Source of the DNA: Nakamurella sp. A5-74
GTDB lineage: Bacteria; Actinomycetota; Actinomycetes; Mycobacteriales; Nakamurellaceae
DNA: 64,000 bases
NCBI RefSeq assembly: GCF_040438885.1
Contig: NZ_CP159218.1
Span: forward strand, 1,674,001 to 1,738,000
Reading direction: 5' to 3'
How positions within the stretch are numbered: position 1 is the stretch's first letter; the number at the start of each line of letters is the position of its first letter. Shown in pieces: positions 42,493-51,060 of this stretch. A program made the translations under genes and the position numbers. The notes beneath the pieces are model-generated. The model made no database searches. It was not told the DNA's origin and worked only from the letters and a program-made list of their open reading frames with translations.

Positions 42493-42893
42493 GTGGTCGG
42501 ATCGGCGTCCGGCTTCATCCAGAACGGCGAGTAGTGGTATCCGTCGGGGTCATCGAACTGACGCTGGTACATGAAGGGGTAGTCGTCGGTGTCACCGATC
42601 CGGCCGCCGGCGGCGCCGGCTTGCTCGACGAGCTCGTCGACCGCCTCACGGCTGCCGAGATCGAAGGAGACCGTGACCTTCGAGGGGGTGTGGGGTCCGC
42701 CGACCAGCTCCTCGACTCCGCCGACGCTCGCGTACATCTCGCGGCTGCCGAGCATGACGTGCTGCTCGGGTCCGATCGCGAAGCACGACACGTTGTGATC
42801 TGACATCTCGGTGTTGAGGGTCCAGCCGAGAGCGTTGTAGAAGGCGGTCGCACGCTCGACGCTCTCGACCGGACAGGTGATGAAGAGGCTCAT
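42489..42893 (-). CDS. VOC-family (glyoxalase/dioxygenase-like) protein
   Basis: A 134-residue vicinal-oxygen-chelate fold protein starting MSLFITCPVESVERATAFY, with DPDGYHYSPFWM at the C-terminus. The YYF/FY-type helix after the first strand and the late DPDG turn are typical. Some family metal ligands are not clear, so binding or detoxification roles are both possible. It overlaps the HxlR gene, and a HxlR-VOC pair commonly responds to small electrophiles. Confidence 0.82.
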   Translation of the reverse strand: MSLFITCPVESVERATAFYNALGWTLNTEMSDHNVSCFAIGPEQHVMLGSREMYASVGGVEELVGGPHTPSKVTVSFDLGSREAVDELVEQAGAAGGRIGDTDDYPFMYQRQFDDPDGYHYSPFWMKPDADPTT

Positions 42894-42903
42894 GCGGTCA
42901 ACA

Positions 42904-42918
42904 CTTGCAAAATACAAG
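42904..42918 (-). promoter_or_regulatory. Candidate HxlR operator
   Basis: CTTGCAAAATACAAG is an imperfect palindrome (CTTG/CAAG arms with an AT-rich centre) ten bases upstream of the VOC start. On the transcribed strand the centre reads TATTTT, so it would overlap the -10 or sit between it and the start. Known HxlR operators are TAC/GTA-flanked AT-rich palindromes of similar size. Confidence 0.5.
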
Positions 42919-43032
42919 CGGATCGTCAAGTTTCCGGCCCTTCCTCCGGCCAGACCGTGTCGTCGGAGAGCTTGCGTTTCCGGGCAGGTCCCGAGACGCA
43001 GAGAGGCCAACGCCTGTGAGCATCATCCGAGG

Positions 43033-43920
43033 TCAGCCCTTGACGGCCTTTCGTCCAATGGTGAAGGCAGGGAAGCCCGGCGGAGTCGGGGCGGAAGTGA
43101 TCTCGCTGAGTCCGCCGTTGAGTAGAAGCTGACTTGCCTGGTCGTTGTCCAGGGCCGTTCCCCCGTAGGAGATGGTCTTGAAGCGGTTCAGTGCGTCCTC
43201 AAGGGGGTCACCCGAGAACTTGCCGTGCCCCAGCGTCAACCAGCCGCCGGGGACCAACGCGTCGACGACTCTCCGGACGCCCTCGCGAAGGGCTTGCTCG
43301 GGGATGAACGGTGCGGGCATCCAAGCGAACGCGTACGTGTCCGTTTCATCCAACGTGCTGACGTCCTGCTCCCGAAGGATGACTCGGCCCCCGGCCGTGC
43401 TCGCGCTCACGTTGGCCGCAGCCAGCGCGAGCACTCGGGGGAGGACGTCGATGCCTACCACCGCGATGTGCGGGTACTGCTCAGCCCAGAACACCGCCAT
43501 CGCCCCGACGCCGGTGCCGACATCGAGCACCCGCGGATGGTCAACGATGCCCAAGGCTTCCGCCAACCCCGGCAGCATCAGGCCTTGCCGTGCCAACTGT
43601 GCGGCTCCTTGGGCGCTGGCTCTCCCCTGCGCGAGCAGGGCCTCGTCGGACTGGCTCGCCCACAGCTGCTCCTCGCCCCCGAGGAGTGCAGCGACCTGAA
43701 TCATGGATGCGGTCGCTTGTGAGGCCACGACGTCGGGATCCAGGGGCCCGAGATCGGAGGACGTCTCGAGGTCCAGGATCCGAAGCACCTCCGCGGCCGC
43801 CGCCCGCGCCTCGGGGGAGCCGAAGCCGCGGATCCCCATGATCAGCGCCGCTGTCGACCACATCGACTGGTCGGAGGAGCGCACGAAGCTTTCGAAACGC
43901 TCCTGTTCGGCCGCCGGCAT
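43033..43920 (-). CDS. SAM-dependent methyltransferase
   Basis: A 295-residue class I methyltransferase. An N-terminal helical dimerisation-like part (about 1-115) precedes motif I PRVLDVGTGVGAMAVFWAEQ (about 127-146), the acidic end of strand 2 in VVGIDVLPR and DVSTLDE. The late IGRKAVKG ends the fold. The N-terminal layout resembles the O-methyltransferases that act on small molecules; substrate unknown. It is isolated from the VOC/HxlR unit by about 140 bases. Confidence 0.82.
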   Translation of the reverse strand: MPAAEQERFESFVRSSDQSMWSTAALIMGIRGFGSPEARAAAAEVLRILDLETSSDLGPLDPDVVASQATASMIQVAALLGGEEQLWASQSDEALLAQGRASAQGAAQLARQGLMLPGLAEALGIVDHPRVLDVGTGVGAMAVFWAEQYPHIAVVGIDVLPRVLALAAANVSASTAGGRVILREQDVSTLDETDTYAFAWMPAPFIPEQALREGVRRVVDALVPGGWLTLGHGKFSGDPLEDALNRFKTISYGGTALDNDQASQLLLNGGLSEITSAPTPPGFPAFTIGRKAVKG

Positions 43921-43982
43921 CCGCTCACTGTCCCATAGGTCGCGATGCAGAGCGCCGAGATCATGGCTCGCACTTTCTCAAG

Positions 43983-44297
43983 GTGCCGACGGACATTCGC
44001 AACGGATTGGGCCATCCGCCGAAAGCTCCTCCGCCACTTCGGGGAGTTGGACCGGTGGAACTCGGGCTCTTCAAGGCCGTCGATTCCTTGGTGTGGTACG
44101 ACCAGGTCGACCCCGAGGGTGTGCAGATCCTGGGCCGGGTCGATGTGTTGCTCGACAGGCCCATCCGTGATGGGTTCAGTTTCGAACTTCCGGAGTGGCA
44201 GCGTTGCAAGACGTGGCTGCATGCGGAGGGTCCAGCCAACGGCCCTTTCCGAACCAATCGCGGCTTGTGCTCACGCGCCGCGTCGGAGGACTCATGA
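43983..44297 (+). CDS. Possible small protein or gene remnant
   Basis: A 104-residue frame with GC-rich third positions and a plausible fold-like stretch (ELGLFKAVDSLVWYDQVD, then VQILGRVDVLLDRPIRDG). It ends four bases into the alpha/beta hydrolase gene (ATGA-type overlap). There is no clear ribosome site, and the first 40 residues look non-coding. A minus-strand frame of similar length competes but has poorer third-position bias. It may be the tail of a lost gene. Confidence 0.35.
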   Translation: MPTDIRNGLGHPPKAPPPLRGVGPVELGLFKAVDSLVWYDQVDPEGVQILGRVDVLLDRPIRDGFSFELPEWQRCKTWLHAEGPANGPFRTNRGLCSRAASEDS

Positions 44298-45559
44298 TCA
44301 CTCGCCCATCCATCCGTCGATTGGCCCGGTCCGCGCTCGTTGCGGCAGCGGTGCCCCTGACCATCCTGGCCACCAGTGTCTCCGCGTCGGCCTCTCCGGG
44401 AGACACCGTCTCGAGCAACGACACCGTTCGCCAGTTCGGGGTGTCGTTCACCGTGCAGAACGTCAACCGTTCCGCCATCGAGTGCGCGGCGGACGGCAAG
44501 ACGTACACGGTGCGGGGTCACATCACCGCGCCGGTCCAGTCGTTCACCGATCCGCAGGCTGTCACCGTGTTGCTGCACGGTCTGAGTTACGGGGAGTTCT
44601 TCGGGAATTTCGACGCGGTGCCCGGCTACAACTTCGCCGAGAGCCAGGCGATGTCAGGTCACACCACCGTCACCATCGACCGTCTCGGCTACGGCAGCAG
44701 CGGCAAACCTGCCGGCAAGGACATCTGTTTCGGGTCCCGGGCGGACATCGCCCACCAGATCGTGCAGCAGCTGCGGGCCGGTTCCTACACCGTCGACGGG
44801 ATCCAGAGCCCGAAGTTCCGGCAGGTCGTGCTGGCAGGACACTCGGTCGGCGGCCTGATCGCGCAGGCTGAGGCGTACAGCTTCGGCGACATCGATGGGT
44901 TGATGGTGTTGTCGTACTCCGACACCGACGTGAGTCCCGCAGCCAAGGGCGCACTGGCCGTAGCCACCCAGGAGTGCCAAGCGGGCGGCCAGAAACAGGA
45001 CGGCACCACCGGCCCTGAGGGTTACGTCTACTTCGGCGCGCAGACCCCGGAGAAATTCATCGAAGCGCACTTCTACGTCAACAACGCGGATCCGTCCGTC
45101 GTCGACGCGACCGCCGGCCTGCGGAGCCGCGACCCCTGCGGCGACGTGCTGTCGTACAAGACGGCCGCAGCCACCAACCTGAAGAACCTGTCGAAGATCA
45201 GCGTTCCGACTCTCGTGTTGATCGGTGGCGCCGACGCGATCTATCCCGTCACCGCCGACAAACAGGCTGGGCTGCTGACCGGCAGCACCGACGTCACTGC
45301 TGTCACCATCCCGTTGACCGGCCACGCTGTGGCGCTGCATCGCACTGCGGATCTGTTCTCTTCCGACGTCGCGGGATGGCTCGCCAAGCACGACTTCGGT
45401 GGCTGGGCGATGCCCGTCGGCGCCCCGAACACCGGAGGCGGCAGTACCGCCGCGCAGGGCCCTGCCGGTGACACCGGGCGGGCCGTCCTGCTGACCACCG
45501 GTATGTTGTCGATCCTTGCGGCTGCGGCCGTGCTGTTCCGGCGCCGCGCACACCGGTGA
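44294..45559 (+). CDS. Secreted, C-terminally anchored alpha/beta hydrolase
   Basis: A 421-residue protein. A signal peptide (1-33, ending SVSASASP) is followed by an alpha/beta-hydrolase domain: oxyanion-strand segment LLHGLSYGEFFG, nucleophile S184 in LAGHSVGGL, acid in LIGGADAIYP and His in PLTGHAVALH. A Gly/Ser/Ala linker then leads to a hydrophobic helix and an Arg-rich end (FRRRAHR), resembling a cell-surface anchor without an LPxTG motif. GGAGGA precedes the ATG at 44294. Substrate is unknown; lipid or lactone esters are possible. Confidence 0.82.
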   Translation: MITRPSIRRLARSALVAAAVPLTILATSVSASASPGDTVSSNDTVRQFGVSFTVQNVNRSAIECAADGKTYTVRGHITAPVQSFTDPQAVTVLLHGLSYGEFFGNFDAVPGYNFAESQAMSGHTTVTIDRLGYGSSGKPAGKDICFGSRADIAHQIVQQLRAGSYTVDGIQSPKFRQVVLAGHSVGGLIAQAEAYSFGDIDGLMVLSYSDTDVSPAAKGALAVATQECQAGGQKQDGTTGPEGYVYFGAQTPEKFIEAHFYVNNADPSVVDATAGLRSRDPCGDVLSYKTAAATNLKNLSKISVPTLVLIGGADAIYPVTADKQAGLLTGSTDVTAVTIPLTGHAVALHRTADLFSSDVAGWLAKHDFGGWAMPVGAPNTGGGSTAAQGPAGDTGRAVLLTTGMLSILAAAAVLFRRRAHR

Positions 45560-45678
45560 GCGATCTTCACCTACCCGTATTCCCGGTCTCGAACTCGCAG
45601 GACTTGGCGGACGCCCACGACGCGCCTGATCGGGCGACTGTCACGGCGTGTGCGTCCCCGGGTTCGTCCTAGCCGGAG

Positions 45679-45726
45679 GCGACCGCTGATGCACCTGAAT
45701 CCGAATTCAGGTGCGCCAGCGGTCGC
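45679..45726 (+). terminator. Long two-part hairpin after the hydrolase gene
   Basis: GCGACCGCTG (45679-45688) pairs with CAGCGGTCGC (45717-45726), and GCACCTGAAT (45691-45700) pairs with ATTCAGGTGC (45705-45714). The stems are separated by a 2 x 2 internal loop, and the hairpin closes on a CCGA loop. It starts 120 bases after the stop codon. Twenty base pairs is long for a terminator and would also suit a mobile-element end or regulatory RNA. Confidence 0.6.
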
Positions 45727-46379
45727 CGCTGCAATGGGCCACCTGGTGGTCGGGCCCAGGTTGACGCCACGCTCATGCGCAGCCGCGACCACGTCGGCAG
45801 CCCGGCCCGGTACCGAACGCGTTACCGCACTCCAGCCGGACAGGCGCCGCAAGAGGCGGGGCGGCGCCGTCCAGCTCACCGGCGGCGATCTGGTCGGCGG
45901 CGCCACTTCGGAGTGCTGCAACTATGTCGACATTCAAAGTGCCGTAGTCATCCAAGACCGGAATGAAGCGGTGGTCGCCGGCACCCCTGGTCGGCAGTGA
46001 TGTCTGCCCGCCCGAGTTCGAACACGCACCCATCGGTGTCGACAATGACGTCCCCGTAGAACCCGGTCGGGGTTGCATCGCAGTGCGAGGCGAGGACTCG
46101 ACGTCTCGCACCATGTCGGCGAACGACGTGTGCTTGCCCTTCCTGCTCATGCCGCCAGCGTGCCTCACCTGCCATGACGAATACCGGGGTCACCGAGCAC
46201 GGCGGTGCCTGCGAAGCGTGCAGCAGACCCGGATTGCACCTGACCGATGGTGCATCGTCGCTGTCGATGCTGCGCCACTACTGACCCCTTGACGCCGGGC
46301 GGCTTCGAGTGCTCGTCCAGCTGGGGCAACCGCCGTTTCAGGGCGGATAGCACTGGCGCACTGGGCTTTTGCGGTGGGA
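45727..46379. other. Gene-poor, probably decayed stretch
   Basis: About 650 bases with no intact gene. Two minus-strand frames hold protein-like fragments: GFYGDVIVDTDGCVFELG (near 46050) and FIPVLDDYGTLNVDIVAALR (near 45930), interrupted relative to each other. The family cannot be named. I read this as remnants of one gene broken by frameshifts. Confidence 0.35.
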
Positions 46380-47474
46380 TCAGCCCCTGGACAGTTCGCG
46401 CAGGAGATCGTAGAAGCCCTTGTCGGGGTCGACGAGTTGCGATCCGGCGGCGCCGAGGTCGAGGGCGACGCCTGCGCCGCCGAAGTCTGAGTCCCAATGG
46501 GCGGTGTAGGTGTGCCCGTCTGTGGCGGTGAAGGTGATGTTGAAGGTCGCGCCGCCGGTGGTGCCGGAGTAGGTCAGTGCAGGCTTCAGCGGGGCCCGGT
46601 TGAGGTAGTCGATGAGCTCGTCCGCAGCGGCCTTGTCGATGGTGCGGGTCTTCGCCTCCCTGGGGTCGTTGGGCTTCCAGTTCAGCTCGGTGCGGGTGAT
46701 CTGCGCGGCGGGGATGAAGGCTTCCTTCGGATGTACGTCTCGGTGGTAGCCGGTGGCAATCACGTCAACTCTGGTGGTGTCGATGTTCACCTCGCTGAAC
46801 CGGATGGCGACCTGGGGTTGCACGAAGGTGTCCCGGGCGGCGGCGAGTTCCGGGGTTGTTCCGGCTGGGTACAGCGTGGAATCGATCAGCGTGAGTGGTT
46901 GCGGGGCGCTGGCCGTCGGCACGTTGGTCTGGTACCAGGCGATGACGTCCGTGATGGGGGCGGGGACCGAGCGGCTGCGGGTGTAGGACCAATTCAGTGC
47001 GCCGACCACTGTGGAGCTGTCCGTGGGTGGCCCCGCATCGGGTTGGACGATCACACCGGTGGCAATGGCGCGCAACAGATCCATGTCCGACGCCAGGGTG
47101 TTCGCTGGCTGGGTGTCGCCGGCCGAGGGATTGCTGGTACGGGTGCTGGTGGGTGGTGCACTCGTAGCCGGTGGCTGTGTGACCCCGGTGGGCGCGGCGT
47201 CCCGGTCGCTGCGCGATCCGGTCACGTTGGTGGTCAGGATCGCGACCGCGGCGACCGCTGCGGCGATCAGCGAGGCAGCAAGCACCGCTCGCTTCCTGGA
47301 CGCCCGCAGTGTCGGTGCACGAACGACGATGGGCTTGGGCTCGGCTGCGCTGGTCTGGGTGCTCGTTCCGTCGCTGTTCAGGAGTGCCCGGGCGGCGGCG
47401 GTGAGGCTTTCGGGGATGGGGGAGTGGTCGTAGGCCTCTCGGACGGCCAGCTGCAGATCGTGCTGACTGGTCAT
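46380..47474 (-). CDS. Membrane-anchored hypothetical protein, partner of an ECF sigma factor
   Basis: A 364-residue protein. The cytoplasmic N-terminus (about 1-58) contains LREAYDHSPIPESLTAAARA-like sequence (VREAYDHSPIP), then one membrane segment (about 61-83), a Pro/Thr/Ser-rich linker and a large extracytoplasmic domain ending GFYDLLRELSRG. No enzyme motif is seen. It starts one base after the stop of the sigma gene, the classic anti-sigma position, so it probably restrains or informs that sigma factor. This resembles the sigma plus META-repeat pair at 20.7-22.7 kb in plan, though not in sequence. Confidence 0.65.
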   Translation of the reverse strand: MTSQHDLQLAVREAYDHSPIPESLTAAARALLNSDGTSTQTSAAEPKPIVVRAPTLRASRKRAVLAASLIAAAVAAVAILTTNVTGSRSDRDAAPTGVTQPPATSAPPTSTRTSNPSAGDTQPANTLASDMDLLRAIATGVIVQPDAGPPTDSSTVVGALNWSYTRSRSVPAPITDVIAWYQTNVPTASAPQPLTLIDSTLYPAGTTPELAAARDTFVQPQVAIRFSEVNIDTTRVDVIATGYHRDVHPKEAFIPAAQITRTELNWKPNDPREAKTRTIDKAAADELIDYLNRAPLKPALTYSGTTGGATFNITFTATDGHTYTAHWDSDFGGAGVALDLGAAGSQLVDPDKGFYDLLRELSRG

Positions 47475-47475
47475 C

Positions 47476-47979
47476 TCAGTTCTCCCGTTCCGTGGGGGTG
47501 AGGTCGCGGGTGAGTTGCCCGACTGCTTCGCGTCCGATGCGCCGGATCGTCCCAGGCGGCCGCTGCAGGATCGCGGCCACTTCATGGAACGGCAGATCCT
47601 CGAGGTAGTGCAGCACGATCACCAGTCGGTGGGTGCCGGGCAGCCGAGCGAGTGCGCGTTGCACATCGATGCTCGCTTCGATGTCGCGGTCCGTGGTGGG
47701 GTCACTGGCCGATCCGAGTTCGTCGGCGTTCGTGCGCAGGATTCGGAGCCGGTCGGTGGAACGGCGGTGCTGGTCGTACACGGCGTTCGCGACGGCGGCA
47801 CGAATGTAGGGCCACGTCAGCTCGGTCGCGGGTTGCGCGCTCCACAGCTTGAGGAGCAGGTCGTGGCTGATGTCCTCAGCGACGTGGCTGTTACCGGTCA
47901 TGGCCAGGGCGAGGCGGTACATTTGCGGGACCGCAGCGACCAGTGCGTGTGGATCCACCACCTGCCCCGTTTCGCTCAC
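47476..47979 (-). CDS. ECF RNA polymerase sigma factor
   Basis: A 167-residue ECF sigma factor with region 2 (MYRLALAMTGNSHVAEDISH, about 21-40) and region 4 (LPGTHRLVIVLHYLEDLPFH, then AAILQRPPGTIRRIGREAVG). The GTG at 47979 is chosen because the domain begins directly after it; the frame is open further upstream. It is co-transcribed with the membrane protein downstream. Targets are unknown. Confidence 0.88.
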   Translation of the reverse strand: MSETGQVVDPHALVAAVPQMYRLALAMTGNSHVAEDISHDLLLKLWSAQPATELTWPYIRAAVANAVYDQHRRSTDRLRILRTNADELGSASDPTTDRDIEASIDVQRALARLPGTHRLVIVLHYLEDLPFHEVAAILQRPPGTIRRIGREAVGQLTRDLTPTEREN

Positions 47980-48079
47980 ACAACTCAGACGCGCCGGCGT
48001 CCCCGAATGTTCACGACCGCCAGGATCGTCGTGCCGGTCCACCACAGACAGCAAGCCCGTCACGTCGATCGAGCCGCGC

Positions 48080-48800
48080 TCAGCGAAGGCAGCTCGGGTA
48101 ACGCATCATTTCAGGCGGGGCCACTTCAGTCGATGGAGCCGCAGCCGGGGAGGGGATGTCGGGGGCTGCGGTGACGGTGGAGCCAGGGGTTGCGCCGTCG
48201 GTGAGTTCCGAGGCAGAAATCGACATGTCTTCCTGCTGGAGGGGAAACAGGACCAGCTCCCCGTCGACGTAATTGAATCGAAGACTGCAGCGCACGTCTT
48301 CACCTGAGGCGCAGCCGACGGTGTAATCGACTGCGGCGAAGGGGAACTCCCTGATGGATGACTCCATGTACTCGGCCACCCTGACGGGTTTTCCGCCGTA
48401 GATCTCCATGAGACCGGCCATGAGGTTGGGCTGCTGTGACGACGGATCCTGTAATGCGGAAGGCGCTGGGAGCTCGTTCTTCTGCAGGGCGTTCGCCACG
48501 TTCAGACCGAGGGCACGGAACTCGTCCGAGGGGGTGCCGTGCTCACCTTCCGAGTAGATGACTGCGGTCGGTGGATCGAGCACGAGTTCGGGGGAGGGCG
48601 TGGGTTCGGGTGCGATGCGCTGGGCGGGTCGGATGAGCCGGTGCGCTGCAGCCAGGGCGCTGTTCCTGCCACGCTGTCGGAGGTGAGCGTTGAGAATCGA
48701 TCTGCGGAGGTAGGCGGTCGTCGATTCGACGTTCCGGGGGTTGCTTGAGGAACATCTCGATGGAGCTCTGAGTGAGGTCCCAGAAGTGTTGGCCGCGAGC
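48080..48800 (-). pseudogene. Broken sigma-factor remnant joined to a secreted-protein frame
   Basis: Two sigma-like pieces lie in different frames: DLTQSSIEMFLKQPPE (about 48779-48735) and then ESTTAYLRRSILNAHLRQRG (48727 down to about 48670), which together resemble region 2 of a SigE-type ECF factor. A one-base shift separates them. The second frame continues without a stop into a Pro-rich stretch and a domain with VDYTVGCASGEDVRC, ending near 48080. No start codon is credible. I read it as an ECF sigma gene whose end was deleted and joined to the tail of its downstream membrane-protein partner. Confidence 0.5.
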
Positions 48801-48963
48801 AGTTCTCCCGACCGGCGGTCAGCGGACCTGGCCAGATGGCGCTCATTCCGTCGCCCGGCCGGCTGCCGCCGCGTTGGATCTGCCGAGGAACACATCTTCC
48901 TGAACGGCATCCTTGTTGATCCACTCATGCGAGCATGTCTGCACCATCGCACAGGGGGTTCAG

Positions 48964-49641
48964 ATGACCACGGCCATCGAGCAAGACACTGGCGCGCCGG
49001 CATCGGCCGCGCCCCCGAGGCGGAGCCGGCGTCGCGTGTGGGCTGCGGTGATTGTCGTCGTGATCCTGCTGGCGGGTGCGACCACCTGGTATGTGTTGGC
49101 GCACAACCGTTCCCGTGCGATCGCCGCCGCGAACGTCCTGGATCCGAATGGCTCGTTGTCCGGGATCTTCTTCCCCGACCCGCGGGACGAGGCGGCCGTC
49201 CGGGTGACTGCCGACGACTTCGAGGAGTACAGCCGTACCGTCCCGATGCGCAAGGGTGAGCCGATGACGATCCTGATGATCGTCACCAACGAGAGTGAGT
49301 ACCCGGTGACGGTGCGTGGCTCGAGCGATCCCGGTCGTCTGATCGTGACGACAGCGACCGAGCCCGAGGACGCCCGTGGTGGCGCCGTGAATTGGCAGGA
49401 GCGCACGTTCGCCCCTGATGTCACGATCGCGCCCGGCCGCTGGCACTACCTGCGAGCCGAGTGGACGGTCGAGCAGATGTGCCTCGCCATGGGCAAGGGC
49501 GCCGGTCTGCAGCTCTCCGACTTCCGGGTCAACACCCTCGTCGACGGCACCCCTCGGATCGTCGAGGTGACTACGACTCCGATCATCCGGGCCGTGTCGG
49601 AATCCGACGACGAGCCGGCCAGCTGCGCCGGCCGGTCGTGA
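48964..49641 (+). CDS. Membrane-anchored hypothetical protein
   Basis: A 225-residue protein with a short basic cytoplasmic N-terminus (PPRRSRRRVW), one membrane helix (about 26-46) and an extracytoplasmic domain of about 175 residues with strands such as MTILMIVTNESEYPVTV. No family is recognised; the beta-rich domain looks like a small Ig-like or adhesion-type fold. The ATG at 48964 follows AGGGGG. It is divergent from the broken sigma locus. Confidence 0.6.
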   Translation: MTTAIEQDTGAPASAAPPRRSRRRVWAAVIVVVILLAGATTWYVLAHNRSRAIAAANVLDPNGSLSGIFFPDPRDEAAVRVTADDFEEYSRTVPMRKGEPMTILMIVTNESEYPVTVRGSSDPGRLIVTTATEPEDARGGAVNWQERTFAPDVTIAPGRWHYLRAEWTVEQMCLAMGKGAGLQLSDFRVNTLVDGTPRIVEVTTTPIIRAVSESDDEPASCAGRS

Positions 49642-49777
49642 TGCTCGTCGAAAGTCCTCCGAAGCCAGATGAGAACAGCTACCGCTTCGAGCAGCCGCAT
49701 CCGGCACAGCTCTTCGTTCGAGAAACCGGGATGTCGGACACCGGGTCATCCTCGCCTGAAGGATCCGGGCCGGGGGA

Positions 49778-50113
49778 TTACGACGTCCGCTTCACCACCG
49801 TCAGCAGTACAGCGGCGGCATCCAATGCTTCCAAGCTGTGACGAGAATCCGGAATGATCAGCAGATCCCCGGGCAAACCGACCCAGGAGTCCTTGCCGGC
49901 CATGAGGCGTACTCGGCCGACGAGAACCTGCAGCGTGGCTTCGCCGGGATTCTCGTGCTCACTCATCGCTTGACCCGCGGCCAACGCAATCAGGGTCTGT
50001 CGGAGTTGATGCTCGTGCCCGCCGAACACCGTGGATGCGCTACGGCCACTGGACGCGCGGTGGGCAAGCTCCAGCTGGTGACGCGCCAGCGCGGTGAGGG
50101 ACATCTTCAGCAT
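49778..50113 (-). CDS. Cupin-domain protein
   Basis: A 111-residue single-domain cupin. HENPGEATLQVLVGRVRLMAG (quoted in part as ATLQVLVGRVRL) and the motif-2 region PGDLLIIPDSRHSLEALD are visible, with a His in each. A hydrophilic N-terminal helix precedes the barrel. Small cupins of this type bind a metal or small ligand; the role is unknown. It stands alone, facing the membrane protein gene. Confidence 0.75.
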   Translation of the reverse strand: MLKMSLTALARHQLELAHRASSGRSASTVFGGHEHQLRQTLIALAAGQAMSEHENPGEATLQVLVGRVRLMAGKDSWVGLPGDLLIIPDSRHSLEALDAAAVLLTVVKRTS

Positions 50114-50304
50114 GTTGTCTCCGTCAAGATCCGGCGGCCAGAATGTCAGCAGCTGAGCTTAGATCGTCCACCAGGCTCCATTGGGACGTTCACCGCTCAC
50201 TGCGACGAGCCACCTGGATCTGGTCATCGAGATGGACCACCTCGTGATCCGTCGCTGCACCCATTGAGCGACCCGTCCTGCCGTGGGTCTGCCCACCGGA
50301 GGTC

Positions 50305-51060
50305 TCAGGGGCGCCCAGGCGCCTCGGGCGAGACAGAGCCGGCGTCGATGACGGCCCAGTGCGCCGTTGGCCTTCCGTCGGTCCGCCACTGGTGTTGGCC
50401 CCGGGGTAGACGCGGCCAGCCGTCAGGGCTGTCCTCCCAGGGTTCCTGTCGGCCGAACGCGGTGAGATCCATCAGCCCGTAGCTCCACAGCTGGGTTTCT
50501 GCGCCTCGTCCTGTCGTCCAATACGTCTCGTAGACTCCGCCGTCGTCGTCGCGTAGGTAACAGGCATGGAATCCGAAGTGGCGGCCGGCGATGAGTTCAG
50601 GGGATTCGCGGGCGGAGTACCAGGGTGTGATGTGGCCGAGGAATTCGGCGTAAGGACTGCTCTCCTCGTAGGTTCCCTCGCTGAAGATGGCGAGCGTGAT
50701 GTCGCGCGAGTGCAGGTATTCGGGTCGCTGCATCTGTGAGGCACAGAATGTGCATCCTTCGCACTGGTCCGGCCAGGGTTGGCCGTCGTGCCACATGTGG
50801 AAGTACGCGATGAGCATCCGGCGTCCTTCGAACGCGTCGAGGATGGGGATCTCTCCGGCGGCGCCGACGACTGTCGTGGTCGCGGGTACTGCGACCATGG
50901 GGAGTCGGCGACGTGCAGCGGCGATCGCGTCACCCTCACGGGTGTGCGCCTTTTCGCGGATCAGCAGCGTATCCAGCTCGCTCTGCCATGTACCGCGGTC
51001 AGCGATCGGTGGCAGCACGCGCGCGAGCACGGGTTCGAGCGGCAGCCGGCGGGAGGTCAT
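50305..51060 (-). CDS. DUF899 thioredoxin-like protein
   Basis: A 251-residue DUF899-family protein, a thioredoxin-fold group of unknown activity. Family features are EGRRMLIAYFHMWHDGQPWPDQCEGCTFC, seen as the CEGCTFC cysteine cluster (about 99-105), and TPWYSA. It starts in an ATGA overlap with the preceding alpha/beta hydrolase, so the two are co-translated. The unit is divergent from an HxlR regulator that may control it. Confidence 0.85.
   Translation of the reverse strand: MTSRRLPLEPVLARVLPPIADRGTWQSELDTLLIREKAHTREGDAIAAARRRLPMVAVPATTTVVGAAGEIPILDAFEGRRMLIAYFHMWHDGQPWPDQCEGCTFCASQMQRPEYLHSRDITLAIFSEGTYEESSPYAEFLGHITPWYSARESPELIAGRHFGFHACYLRDDDGGVYETYWTTGRGAETQLWSYGLMDLTAFGRQEPWEDSPDGWPRLPRGQHQWRTDGRPTAHWAVIDAGSVSPEAPGRP

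Noticed and set aside
45580-46300. Transposase remnant in the gene-poor stretch
   Set aside because: No DDE-like or helix-turn-helix pattern is visible; the fragments cannot be assigned to any family.
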